Source: Beijerinckiaceae bacterium
Lineage (GTDB): Bacteria; Pseudomonadota; Alphaproteobacteria; Rhizobiales; Beijerinckiaceae
Direction: 5' to 3'
Length of the DNA stretch: 64,000 nucleotides
Assembly (NCBI GenBank): GCA_021324915.1
Contig: JAJPIC010000016.1
Span: 1-64,000 of the forward strand
The notes below the pieces were generated by a model. The model did no database searches and had not been told where the DNA came from. It saw only the letters and a list, made by a program, of their open reading frames with translations. The position numbers and the translations under genes are program-made. Positions 1 through 8,650 of the stretch are shown piece by piece (positions within the stretch are counted from its first letter, which is position 1; each line of letters begins with the position of its first letter).

Positions 1-112
1 ATCATGCTCAGGGAAAGAGCATGATCCGGAAAAGTGGGAACCGGTTTTCCGGCAAGATCATGCTCAGGGAAAGAGCATGATCCGGAAAAGTGGGAACCGG
101 TTTTCCGACAAG
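1..112. repeat. Tandem 56-bp palindromic REP-like repeat
   Basis: Two units, 1-56 and 57-112, differ at one base near their ends. Each holds two potential hairpins: CATGCTC/GAGCATG (3-9 with 17-23) and CCGGAAAA/TTTTCCGG (26-33 with 45-52). The same palindrome type recurs at 47897-47964. The array may extend left of the window. It lies just upstream of the MFS gene and is noncoding. Confidence 0.85.
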
Positions 113-144
113 ATCGTAGCCAAAAGGAAAATGATCCGGGCCTC

Positions 145-1509
145 ATGAAAACTGCGAATGTCTGGTGGACGGTTCTCGCCGCGAGCTTCGGCTTTGCTCT
201 CGTCCAGCTCGATGTCACCATCGTCAATGTCGCTTTGCCGAGCATCGGCAGAGCCCTGCACGCCGATACGTCCGGATTGCAATGGGTCGTCGATGCCTAT
301 GCCTTGATTTTTGCCGCCCTCTTGCTGAGCGCCGGCTTTCTCGGCGATCTCTTCGGCGCGCGCCGGGTCTATCTCGCGGGGATTGCGCTCTTTGCGGCTG
401 CGTCGGCCGCCTGCGGGCTGGCGCATACGCCGATTTGGCTCGTCGCGGCGCGCGCAGCACAGGGCCTCGGCGCCGCCGCCATGCTGCCCTGTTCGCTCAC
501 ATTGCTCAATCATGCCGCCCATCACGATCCGCAGTTGCGGGCGAAGGCGGTCGGCTGGTGGACGGCGTCGGGGAGCATTACGATTGCCGCAGGCCCGATC
601 GTCGGCGGCCTGCTGCTCGGCGCTTTCAGCTGGCGCAGCATCTTCCTCGTCAATCTGCCGATCTGTGCGCTCGGTGCGCTGCTCACCTTGAAGGTCGAAG
701 AGACCGTTGCCGAACCGGAAGGCCGGGGGCTCGATCCGCTTGGCCAAGTGCTCGCCATTCTCGCGATGGGCGCGATCACCGGCGCCGTGATCGAAGCCAA
801 GCCGCTCGGCTTCGGCAACGCCATCGTCATCGCGGCGGCGGTCACAGGAGTCATCGCCGCGATCGGCTTCGTGATCGTGGAGCAACGCAGCCGCGCGCCG
901 ATGCTGCCGCCGGTCCTCTTCAGCGAAGGCGCATTCACGCCGGCCGTGCTCTATGGCGTGGTCGTCAACCTCACCTTCTACGGCATGGTCTTCGTGCTGG
1001 CTCTCTACCTGCAGAGGGTTCTCGGCTACAGCCCCTTGAAGGCGGGACTGGCATATCTGCCGCTGACGGCGACGTTCTTTGCCATCAATGTCTTCAGCGG
1101 GTGGTGGGTCGGACGTGCCGGATCCCGCATTCCGATGATGGCCGGCGCCTTGATCGATGCTTTCGGGTTTGCCCTGCTCCTGCCGCTCACTGGATCGAGC
1201 GCCTATTGGATGATGCTGCCCGCCTTCTTGTTGATGCCGACCGGCATGGGACTTGGCGTTCCGGCAATGACCACGTCGGTTCTGGCAAGCGTCGACAAGG
1301 CCCAATCGGGCGTTGCTTCCGGCGTGCTCAACGCGGCACGGCAGGCGGGCGGCGCGATCGGCGTCGCTCTCTTCGGCGCGCTGGCGGGCGGCGATGGTCA
1401 GGCGATTGTCGCCGGCCTCAAAGGTTCGGCGGCGATTGCCGTCGGCCTCTTGCTTGCGGCCTCACTCATCGCGTGGTGGGGCATTCCGACAGCGCTTCGG
1501 AAGGACTGA
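145..1509 (+). CDS. MFS drug efflux transporter, DHA2 (EmrB/QacA) family
   Basis: A 454-residue inner-membrane antiporter, probably exporting a drug or metabolite with proton exchange; the substrate is unknown. The N-terminus carries the family pattern LDVTIVNVALPSI followed by QWVVDAYAL, and GDLFGARRV is the loop 2-3 signature. Hydrophobic segments run the whole length, fitting 12-14 helices. The ATG at 145 is chosen because the frame upstream translates the tandem repeat at 1-112; no strong Shine-Dalgarno is visible. No MFP/HlyD partner or regulator gene is adjacent, so it probably acts alone. A second DHA2-type pump lies at 13843-15249. Confidence 0.85.
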   Translation: MKTANVWWTVLAASFGFALVQLDVTIVNVALPSIGRALHADTSGLQWVVDAYALIFAALLLSAGFLGDLFGARRVYLAGIALFAAASAACGLAHTPIWLVAARAAQGLGAAAMLPCSLTLLNHAAHHDPQLRAKAVGWWTASGSITIAAGPIVGGLLLGAFSWRSIFLVNLPICALGALLTLKVEETVAEPEGRGLDPLGQVLAILAMGAITGAVIEAKPLGFGNAIVIAAAVTGVIAAIGFVIVEQRSRAPMLPPVLFSEGAFTPAVLYGVVVNLTFYGMVFVLALYLQRVLGYSPLKAGLAYLPLTATFFAINVFSGWWVGRAGSRIPMMAGALIDAFGFALLLPLTGSSAYWMMLPAFLLMPTGMGLGVPAMTTSVLASVDKAQSGVASGVLNAARQAGGAIGVALFGALAGGDGQAIVAGLKGSAAIAVGLLLAASLIAWWGIPTALRKD

Positions 1510-1705
1510 GCTTGGCGCAGATTGCGTAGCAATTCGCAGATACAACCAAGCAGGCAATCGCCCGCGGACCTATTTGCAATCGCCGGCCTGAAGCGAGCTC
1601 TGCGCATCCGCGGCGATCACGAATATGTTCTTATTTTGTTCTGGACATGATTCGATTTCCAAGTTAGGCGTCTTCCCGTCGATCGGGGCAGCGGAATCGA
1701 GACCC

Positions 1706-3877
1706 ATGTCATCGTCAGACCTCTCGCCGGAGGCCATCAAGCTCCTCAATCGAATGACCGGGCCGCCACTCAGCCACCCGAGCTTTACTGGTGAGCCGAT
1801 CGATCTTGCGCAAATCGATCCGCTGTCACTGGGAGACCTATGGACAATTGCTCATGCAACCAATCGCTGGGAGAACAATCGCCCCATAAAAAGCCTCGCC
1901 GCCGAGACGGCCAGTTCGATCCTCAAGCTCGGCGAGAAAATGGAACCCGCTTTTCGCGGTGCGGCCGCTCGCGACTATCTCGATTTCCTGTCAGATAAAC
2001 TCGAGCGAGAGCCGGCTCGAGCCTCAGGTTATGTCGCGGATTTCGATTGGAAGGAGGCTTGCTTCTGCCTCACGCGCTGTATCGATCTCTCCTTCGATGG
2101 GCTCGGCGCGGCCGCCAAAAGGTTCCTGGCGGCGGCGGATTGGCAAGTTATGCCGCATCTCGCGGTCGCATTAGCGCGGCTGGTCGATGATGAATTCGGA
2201 GCGCGGGCTCTCGAAAAGCTCGCTGCCGATCTTGCCGACTCGCCTTTCCTCGTCCAAGAGCTGCGCACGATCACGGCGCTCGATCTTCGCGCGAATCTTG
2301 CCGTCGCCGAGGTCGCTCAGGTCAATTATCCAGAGCTTCAGGAAGCTGATCCCGCGATCAGCGGTGGCCATTATCGGTTATCGGATATTCCCGCCTATGT
2401 CGCCTTTGCCGAGGAAGGCCTGAAGGAGGCCGCCGCGCGTGTTCGCAAGATCCACAATGGCGAAGTGCCTTATGCGTCGGACAAGGCCTTCACGTTGAAG
2501 GACCGCGACGTCATTGCACGCCTCGTGCGGGTCGCTCTCGACCGCGACGCCGCTTGGCTGCCGCCGGTCTTGGACGAGCTCTTCCGCAAGGTGAGCCTTG
2601 CGCCGACAGCTGCAAAATCGCTTCCTTCGCAATCCGTCTCCATCGCCTTGGGACACGCCGTCGAAGCCTTCCCGACGCCTGAAGCCGTTGCGACCTTGCG
2701 TGGCGTTTTGGCCATTATCCGGCACGCCGGCGTCCAAAAAAAGCTGAAACGCAATCTGAACGGCGCCGAGCGCGGGCTGGCAGACAGGCCCGAGGTCGCA
2801 TTGCGACTGCTCGACGGTCAACAGATCTCGAAAGCTCAACTGAAGACTTTGGCGCGCTGTCTGGAGGCGGGCTTCGCTTCGCATATGTCTCTCAAATACG
2901 AGGATTGGCGCGCTCGGCTCGCCGGACATCCGCAAGGGAAAGCGCTGACGAGATCTCTGATTTGGCGCATTCTCGATTCGTCCGGCGGCGGTGTCGGCGT
3001 GCTACCGGTCATCGAGCGCAGCGAGGTGAGGCTTCAGGACGTTAGCGGATCGACCGTCAGCGCGGCTCCGGACAGCCGTATCATGCTCTGGCATCCGTCC
3101 GTGGCGACCGAGGCGGAGCGCAACGCCTGGCGCGACCGCATTGCGGATTTGCAGATCAAGCAGCCTTTCAAGCAGGCCTTCCGGGAACATTATGTGCTCT
3201 TGGCCGATGAACTCTCCGAGACGAATACCGCAATGTTCTCCGGCCATGGCGTATCGATCGTTCCCTTTCTAGGCCTCGCGCGGCAGGAGCGCTGGAAGCT
3301 CGAATATGAGGCTCTGACGCGCTCGTTCGGGCAATGGACGGCAAGGCTCGATGTCGATGACGACATCTTTCCCGGCTGCACGGGGGCGACGCGGACGAGA
3401 CATGTCAGCGTGTGGAGGCAGAACGGCAAGAAAGCGCTGCCCGTTGCGCTGCGAGACGTGCCGCCCGTCACTCTCTCCGAAATCTTGCGCGCCGTCGATC
3501 TCCTGGTGAGCACGAGCGGTTTCGCCCTGACCTCGGATGAAGACAGGCAAATATGGCACGCGCGTTTGCATTACCTCGCGACGCAGCCGCTCGGCGCTAT
3601 GGCAGAGATGCGTAAAGAAGCTCTCGCTCGCGCGCTTCGCGGCCTTATCGCGGGCTTGCAATTCGACGCGCGGCATCTGCGGCTCGGCGCCTACGCCATT
3701 CATCTCGCCACCGGCAGAGTCACATGCAATGGCGAGCCGATCGAGGTCGAACTGCCCAAACACTCGAATTTGGCCGCGGTGCCGTGGCTGCCCTATGACG
3801 AGAAACTCTTGGACGCGATATTCCATACGGCGGTCGAGATCGCCGAGCGCCTCAAAGCTCAGTCGGCCCACAATTAG
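1706..3877 (+). CDS. DUF4132 domain-containing protein
   Basis: A 723-residue soluble protein of unknown function. The C-terminal part from about residue 455 fits the DUF4132 family (MolR-related proteins), with the stretch IMLWHPSV, then a tryptophan-rich DRIADLQIKQPFKQAFREHY region. The N-terminal half is alanine/leucine-rich and probably helical or HEAT-like, without an obvious catalytic motif. The ATG at 1706 is preferred over one 27 codons upstream because the extra residues look unrelated to the family and a GGAATCGAG purine stretch sits just before 1706. Its last 26 bp overlap the convergent YjbR gene. Family assignment is from recalled sequence pattern only. Confidence 0.7.
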   Translation: MSSSDLSPEAIKLLNRMTGPPLSHPSFTGEPIDLAQIDPLSLGDLWTIAHATNRWENNRPIKSLAAETASSILKLGEKMEPAFRGAAARDYLDFLSDKLEREPARASGYVADFDWKEACFCLTRCIDLSFDGLGAAAKRFLAAADWQVMPHLAVALARLVDDEFGARALEKLAADLADSPFLVQELRTITALDLRANLAVAEVAQVNYPELQEADPAISGGHYRLSDIPAYVAFAEEGLKEAAARVRKIHNGEVPYASDKAFTLKDRDVIARLVRVALDRDAAWLPPVLDELFRKVSLAPTAAKSLPSQSVSIALGHAVEAFPTPEAVATLRGVLAIIRHAGVQKKLKRNLNGAERGLADRPEVALRLLDGQQISKAQLKTLARCLEAGFASHMSLKYEDWRARLAGHPQGKALTRSLIWRILDSSGGGVGVLPVIERSEVRLQDVSGSTVSAAPDSRIMLWHPSVATEAERNAWRDRIADLQIKQPFKQAFREHYVLLADELSETNTAMFSGHGVSIVPFLGLARQERWKLEYEALTRSFGQWTARLDVDDDIFPGCTGATRTRHVSVWRQNGKKALPVALRDVPPVTLSEILRAVDLLVSTSGFALTSDEDRQIWHARLHYLATQPLGAMAEMRKEALARALRGLIAGLQFDARHLRLGAYAIHLATGRVTCNGEPIEVELPKHSNLAAVPWLPYDEKLLDAIFHTAVEIAERLKAQSAHN

Positions 3878-4229
3878 GCAGCCCGAATTCGATCCTTTTC
3901 TTCTTCGACAAGCCTTGCGAAACAATGAGATACGATTGCCTGATGTAGTCGCGCAGTTCGGGATCCGAGAGGCCGGGCTTTGCGAAATGTTGGATCCATT
4001 TCATGCCGCGCGACGCAAGATAAGGCGCGGGGCGCAAGCCCGGCTGATCCTGGAGCATTTCATAAGCAATGTCGCTCACTTTGAACGTGACGCTCACCGC
4101 TTTATTTTCCCCGCCTGCGATCGCGAAGACTTTTCCGCCGACTTTCCACACATGCGATCCACCCCACTGGACCACGTGGCTGGTCGCCGCTAGCGCGCGG
4201 CAGAACGCATTATAGTCCTTAAGGGTCAT
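3852..4229 (-). CDS. MmcQ/YjbR family protein
   Basis: A 125-residue small soluble protein of the YjbR fold (CyaY-like DNA-binding superfamily), with no established biochemical role. Family features are the opening LKDYNAFCRAL, the central WKVGGKVFAI strand pair, SVTFKVSD, and the closing ELRDYIRQSYLIVSQGLSKKKR helix pair. Length is typical. The start is the ATG at 4229; the 3' end overlaps the DUF4132 gene in convergent orientation, so the two are transcribed separately. Upstream lies the AT-richer gap 4230-4881. Confidence 0.8.
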   Translation of the reverse strand: MTLKDYNAFCRALAATSHVVQWGGSHVWKVGGKVFAIAGGENKAVSVTFKVSDIAYEMLQDQPGLRPAPYLASRGMKWIQHFAKPGLSDPELRDYIRQSYLIVSQGLSKKKRIEFGLPNCGPTEL

Positions 4230-4881
4230 GTCGCTTTACGGTTCATCCCGGGCTGCACTCTCTCGATGAGACGCAGCGGAGCGTCTATCTGGCATGCAGT
4301 TTAACTTCCGTCAGCACCAATCGCAGCGCCATGGCACTCCGGGTCTCTCTCGGGATTTTGAGATCGTCGACCTTCCTTGAGCCGGAAACTCGCGCAAGCC
4401 TCGCCTGCGCGACAGGAGAGCACGCGGACGGTTATATCAGTCGCTTACGTAGGTTTGCAGGATACTGTGGGATACTCTGGGATGGGCCAAAATCATTCCC
4501 ACTCGATTGTTCCGACGTACGGTAACGCTTTGAATTAGCGATATAAATTTTTAGCGCGTATGCCAGAGCACCGTTCCCTCGATCCGTCAGAATCGCGCTC
4601 TTGATTTCAAAGGGGAATTTCGACGATTTGCGATTTCCTCGGTTTCAGCGACTATCGGCATCGATCGGTCGATTTCCGCGGCTCTCCGCGAGAACGTCAC
4701 GTGTAGCCGACCACAAGGAAAAGACCGTCAGCAAAGCGATCCAGACAGGAGGTCTGCCGATCCTCGTCCTTCACCTCGCGCGCATGCGTATCTAGGACAA
4801 CCCTGATACGGCGAAGAAGTTCGGCATTCTGGTGTGCCGAGTCGGCGGCGGGTAAGCGCCGCCCTGGCTGCTGCATCACGC
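4230..4881. other. Gene-poor stretch holding a second copy of the guaA 3' end
   Basis: No convincing gene in 652 bases: the open frames are short, lack ribosome binding sites and match nothing recognisable. The part 4510-4620 is visibly AT-richer than its surroundings. The notable content is the guaA-like segment at 4493-4510, preceded by a short degenerate repetition of GATACTCTGGGAT type at 4460-4485. Confidence 0.6.
4493..4510. other. Attachment-site-like copy of guaA 3' end (attR-like)
   Basis: The 18 bases TCATTCCCACTCGATTGT match 16 of 18 positions with TCACTCCCACTCGATCGT at 5385-5402, which spans the guaA stop codon and last codons. A repeat of a core gene's 3' end at short distance is what site-specific integration leaves. 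guaA 3' ends are known targets of integrases. No integrase remains in the 0.9 kb between the copies. Confidence 0.45.
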
Positions 4882-5241
4882 TCAATCGCGGAGGCCGGTG
4901 GGCCAACCCACTCTGATGAGCGTGTCGTCGGGTCCGTTGAGGGTAAACTCGTACATCCCCCACGGCTTGTCGCCTGGTCCGCCCTTTTCGATCATCTCAC
5001 CTTTAAATGCTGCCGCGAGAGCGTCGATGTCCTTGCGGTAAAGGTAAAGGCCGAATGGGTTACGGCCCGGCGTCAGCCAGCCCTCAACGGCCGGTTGAAG
5101 GTGGAGAAAGCCGCCGAGCCCGTCAGATAGCATACGATAGTCGTCAGGGCTTTCCTCGCGGCTAAAGCCTAGGCGCTCGAAGAAGGCCTGTGCCCGATCG
5201 AGATCATTGCATGGCAGAATCGCCGTCAATCGCTGTTCCAT
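4882..5241 (-). CDS. VOC (glyoxalase/bleomycin-resistance-like) family protein
   Basis: A 119-residue cytosolic protein with one vicinal-oxygen-chelate fold. It opens with TAILPCNDLDRAQAFFERLGF, the usual first beta strand plus helix, and continues through FGLYLYRKDIDALAAAF. Function within the superfamily (antibiotic binding, glyoxalase, dioxygenase) cannot be told. The start at 5241 is supported by AAGGA eight bases upstream; a longer frame to 5325 adds arginine-rich residues without family character. It sits between the two guaA-end repeats, so it may be cargo of an old integration. Length suits a single-domain VOC protein that works as a dimer. Confidence 0.75.
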   Translation of the reverse strand: MEQRLTAILPCNDLDRAQAFFERLGFSREESPDDYRMLSDGLGGFLHLQPAVEGWLTPGRNPFGLYLYRKDIDALAAAFKGEMIEKGGPGDKPWGMYEFTLNGPDDTLIRVGWPTGLRD

Positions 5242-5384
5242 TGATCTGATCCTTGAGTGCGAGCGTTGGGGCCGAACCCGACTTCGTCGTAGTGTCGCCC
5301 CTGTTCCAATACCAATTTGAGGCATTCGGAGCGGAAGCGCGGCGCTGGCTGGTTCTATCCCATCCTACTCTGTAGTACTCCCCC

Positions 5385-5402
5385 TCACTCCCACTCGATC
5401 GT
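5385..5402. other. guaA 3'-end partner of the attachment-like repeat (attL-like)
   Basis: These bases include the guaA stop codon and the codons for its last residues, IEWE. They match 4493-4510 in 16 of 18 positions. If the pair is a true att duplication, the segment between them (4511-5384, carrying the VOC gene) is the remnant of the insert or what was brought in with it. Confidence 0.4.
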
Positions 5403-6983
5403 GCCCGGCGGCTTGCTCGTCACGTCATAGACGACGCGGTTGATGCCGCGCACTTCATTGATGATGCGCGTCGCAGCCCGGCCTAAGAAGCTCATGTCGA
5501 AGGGATAGAAGTCCGCCGTCATGCCGTCGGTCGAAGTCACGGCACGCAGCGCGCAGACGAAATCATAAGTGCGCCCGTCGCCCATCACGCCGACCGTCTT
5601 GACCGGCAGGAGGACGGCAAACGCCTGCCAGATCTTGTCGTAGAGCCCCGCCTTGCGAATCTCGTCGAGATAGATCCAATCCGCCTTGCGCAGGATCGCG
5701 AGCTTCTCCGGCGTCACTGCGCCCGGCAGGCGGATCGCAAGCCCGGGGCCCGGAAAAGGATGGCGGCCGACAAAAGCTTCGGGCAGGCCTAGTTCGCGTC
5801 CGAGCTTGCGCACTTCGTCCTTGAATAGCTCACGCAGCGGCTCGATCAGCTTCAGGTTCATCCGCTCAGGCAGGCCGCCGACATTGTGATGCGATTTGAT
5901 CGTGACCGAAGGCCCGCCATGAAAGGAGACGCTTTCGATCACATCGGGATAGAGCGTGCCTTGCGCGAGGAATGCGGGCGCGCCGCGCCCGTCTGCGGCG
6001 ATCTTCTCGGCTTCGGCATCGAACACGTCGACGAAGAGCCGGCCGATGATCTTGCGCTTGCCTTCCGGTTCCTCGACGCCTTCGAGCGAACGCAAGAAAA
6101 GACCGGAGGCATCCACGTGATGCAGCGGAATATTGTAATGGCCGCGGAAGAGGCGCACGACATCCTCCGCCTCGCCTTCGCGCAGCAATCCATGGTCGAC
6201 GAAGACGCAGGCGAGCTGATCGCCGACCGCCTCGTGGATCAGCAAAGCCGCGACGGCGGAATCGACGCCGCCCGACAGCCCGCAAAGGACGCGCTCCTTG
6301 CCCACTTCAGCGCGGATCGACGCAATCGCCTCGGCGCGGAAGGCGCGCATCGTCCAGTCGCTTTTGAGCCCGGCGACCTTGTGGACGAAATTGGAGAGAA
6401 GCTTCGCCCCGTCCGGCGTATGCACGACTTCGAGATGAAATTGCACGGCATAGATGCGCCGCTCTTCGTCGGCTATGACCGAGATCGGCGCATGTTCGGA
6501 GGTGGCGAGCCGGCGGAAGCCGCGCGGCAATTCGATCACCGCATCGCCGTGGCTCATCCAGACGGGATAGCGGGCGCCTTTCTGCCATACGCCTTCGAAG
6601 AACGGACTGTCGCTCAAGATCTCGACTTCGGCGCGACCGAATTCGCGATTGTCGCCCGCCGCGACCTTGCCGCCTAATTGCTCAGCGATCACCTGTTCGC
6701 CATAGCAAATGCCAAGGATCGGCACGCCGGACTGGAATATGGCATCCGGCGCGCGCGGCGAGCCCTCATCGAGAACGGAACACGGGCCGCCGGAGAGGAT
6801 CACGGCCTTCGGCTTCAGCGCGGAGAAGGCTTCGGCGGCGCGCTGGAACGGTGCGATTTCGCAATAGACGCCCGCCTCGCGCACCCGCCGGGCGATCAAT
6901 TGGGTCACCTGCGAGCCGAAATCGATAATCAGCACCTTGTCATGGTGCTCGACGATGTCCTGATGCAGCTCATCCATGGGCAT
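5385..6983 (-). CDS. guaA: GMP synthase (glutamine-hydrolysing)
   Basis: Converts XMP to GMP using ATP and glutamine, the last step of GMP synthesis, in the cytosol. The class I amidotransferase domain comes first, with the nucleophile Cys93 in ILGICYGEQ and the histidine/glutamate pair in QFHLEVVHT (the family usually has QFHPEV). Next is the ATP pyrophosphatase domain with the P-loop [11 protein letters not shown] near residue 237, then the dimerisation domain ending [10 protein letters not shown]. About 532 residues, as expected. Start: ATG at 6983, or two codons in at 6977, where GGA spacing is slightly better. guaB lies upstream on the same strand, separated by rsmB and inserted genes. 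The 3' end is repeated at 4493-4510. Confidence 0.97.
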   Translation of the reverse strand: MPMDELHQDIVEHHDKVLIIDFGSQVTQLIARRVREAGVYCEIAPFQRAAEAFSALKPKAVILSGGPCSVLDEGSPRAPDAIFQSGVPILGICYGEQVIAEQLGGKVAAGDNREFGRAEVEILSDSPFFEGVWQKGARYPVWMSHGDAVIELPRGFRRLATSEHAPISVIADEERRIYAVQFHLEVVHTPDGAKLLSNFVHKVAGLKSDWTMRAFRAEAIASIRAEVGKERVLCGLSGGVDSAVAALLIHEAVGDQLACVFVDHGLLREGEAEDVVRLFRGHYNIPLHHVDASGLFLRSLEGVEEPEGKRKIIGRLFVDVFDAEAEKIAADGRGAPAFLAQGTLYPDVIESVSFHGGPSVTIKSHHNVGGLPERMNLKLIEPLRELFKDEVRKLGRELGLPEAFVGRHPFPGPGLAIRLPGAVTPEKLAILRKADWIYLDEIRKAGLYDKIWQAFAVLLPVKTVGVMGDGRTYDFVCALRAVTSTDGMTADFYPFDMSFLGRAATRIINEVRGINRVVYDVTSKPPGTIEWE

Positions 6984-7344
6984 TCCGGCAAAAAGCCCGC
7001 TTATTGGATCGCTCCGCCGAGTGCAAGGACACGGTTGATCCATTCCGGCAAATTCGAGCGATCGGATTGGCCGGAAGGCAAGGCCTCCAGGCTAGCCTCG
7101 CCATATGAAGACCATCGCTCAAACCTGCGCCTTCGCGCCCGGTCTGCGCCGCGCGATCCGGCTTGCCGAGGTTCCCGCCCTGTTCTCGGAAGGGCCGGAG
7201 CCCGAGCCGCCGCCGGTGGAGGAGCATAGGGCCAAGCCAATCACGTCGCGCCTGTTCGGCAAGATCTGGCGCCCATCACACGCCCGGTAACCCCACCCAG
7301 ACACGGATGGGCCGGAGCCTATGCTCGCTCCGTGCGGGAGAAGC
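6984..7344. other. Spacer between rsmB and guaA
   Basis: 361 bases with no confident gene. A 61-codon plus-strand frame at 7105-7290 (starting MKTIAQTCAFAPG, proline-rich in the middle) has no ribosome binding site and no recognised relatives. A weak hairpin CGGAGC/GCTCCG lies near 7313-7332 without a T run. The guaA promoter, if guaA is not only read from rsmB, would be here. Confidence 0.4.
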
Positions 7345-8631
7345 TTAGCGTCGGCGCAGACCCGCGATGAAAAATCCGTCCGTGCCGCTCGCCAGAGGCG
7401 AAAGGCGAAACCCGAGCTCCGAGGCAAAATGGGCAAGCTCCGGAAGCCCGGCTACCTTGGCGAGCTCGGCCGGATCGTCAGGAGCGAAGTCGGCGCAATT
7501 TGCCAGAAATGCCGCGATTCTGTCCTCGTTTTCTTCCCGCAGCAGCGAACAGGTGACGTAAAGGACGAGGCCCCCGCCACGCACGAATTTTTTCGCTGAT
7601 TCAAGTATTTCATCCTGTTCATTGATCCTTTGTGCAAGCGCGCCGGGCCGCACGCGCCATTTCGCATCAGGATTGCGCCGCCAAGTGCCTGTTCCGGTGC
7701 AGGGCGCATCGATCAGCACGAGATCGCAGCGCCCTTCGAGGTCCGCGACAACATCTGCGCCGCGCCGCGGCGTGCGGACCTGAACGTTGCGGGTTCCGGC
7801 CTTTTCGAGCCGCGGATGGAGACCGGCGAGCCGGCGCGCGTCGCGGTCGGTCGCATAGATCTGCCCGTGGTTTTCCATCATGGCGGCGAGCGCCAAGGTC
7901 TTGCCGCCGGCGCCGGCGCAGAAGTCGAGCACTTGCTCGCCGGCCCGAGCGCCCGAGGCGAGCGCCGCAAGTTGCGAGCCTTCGTCCTGGACTTCGACGA
8001 TGCCTTTGACGTAGGCGGGTTCGCCCTTGAGCGAGGCTGTGCGCCCGTCTTCGAGAAGCGGAAGTCTCAGGCCGATGGGCGAAAGCGGCGTCGGCACGGC
8101 GCCGAGATGCTGCAGGCCGGCTTGCGTTCTCTCGCGCGTGGCCTTCAGCGTATTCACCCGTAAATCGAGCGGCGCGCGGGCTGCAAGTGCCCTGCCCTCG
8201 TCGGCCGCCCCGTCGCCGAAGACAGCGCTGAGCGAAGCCTCCAGCCATTCGGGAAAATCGCCGCGCACCCAAAGGGGCGCACCGTCGAGCGTTCCGGTCT
8301 CGAGCCGCCGGCGCTCTTCATCGTCGAGCGGCGGCGGGGCAAAGCCTTCGCCCGAGAACATGGCCGCGATTTCCTCGACCCCGACCCCGCGCATTTGACG
8401 CAAGCTGCCGATCAGGATGGCTCGCGGCGTCTCCTCGCCCATGATCCAGGCGGCAGAAGCGCGGCAGCGCAGCGCGTCATAGACGAGCGAAGCGAGCGCG
8501 GCGCGATCCTTCGATCCGGCGAAACGATGCGCGAGACCCCAGTCTTTCAGCGCGTCGGATGCGGGCCTGTGGCGCGTTTCGATATCGCCCAAAATTTCGA
8601 TTGCCGCAGCAACGCGGCCGCCGGGTGTCAT
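7345..8631 (-). CDS. rsmB: RsmB/NOP family 16S rRNA (cytosine-C5) methyltransferase
   Basis: Methylates a cytosine of 16S rRNA (m5C967 in E. coli) with S-adenosylmethionine. 428 residues. The N-terminal NusB-like RNA-binding domain covers about residues 1-130 (RVAAAIEILGDI, LASLVYDALRCRASAAWIMG). The Rossmann methyltransferase domain has VLDFCAGAGGKTLALAA for SAM binding, the DAPCTGTGTWRRNPD cysteine motif and YVTCSLLREEN with the second cysteine. The start at 8631 is set by the first typical residues and GGATCC a few bases upstream. It follows the WD40 gene by 19 bp and probably shares its message. In related genomes rsmB commonly sits between guaB and guaA (recalled). Confidence 0.92.
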   Translation of the reverse strand: MTPGGRVAAAIEILGDIETRHRPASDALKDWGLAHRFAGSKDRAALASLVYDALRCRASAAWIMGEETPRAILIGSLRQMRGVGVEEIAAMFSGEGFAPPPLDDEERRRLETGTLDGAPLWVRGDFPEWLEASLSAVFGDGAADEGRALAARAPLDLRVNTLKATRERTQAGLQHLGAVPTPLSPIGLRLPLLEDGRTASLKGEPAYVKGIVEVQDEGSQLAALASGARAGEQVLDFCAGAGGKTLALAAMMENHGQIYATDRDARRLAGLHPRLEKAGTRNVQVRTPRRGADVVADLEGRCDLVLIDAPCTGTGTWRRNPDAKWRVRPGALAQRINEQDEILESAKKFVRGGGLVLYVTCSLLREENEDRIAAFLANCADFAPDDPAELAKVAGLPELAHFASELGFRLSPLASGTDGFFIAGLRRR

Positions 8632-8650
8632 ACAGGATCCGTCAATAGTG

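Noticed and set aside
1-112. CRISPR array
   Set aside because: The repeat units are directly adjacent with no spacers and are internally palindromic; no cas gene is present.
7105-7290. Small plus-strand gene between rsmB and guaA
   Set aside because: No ribosome binding site, no recognisable family, and overlapping frames on the other strand are equally open; left only as a note on the gap.
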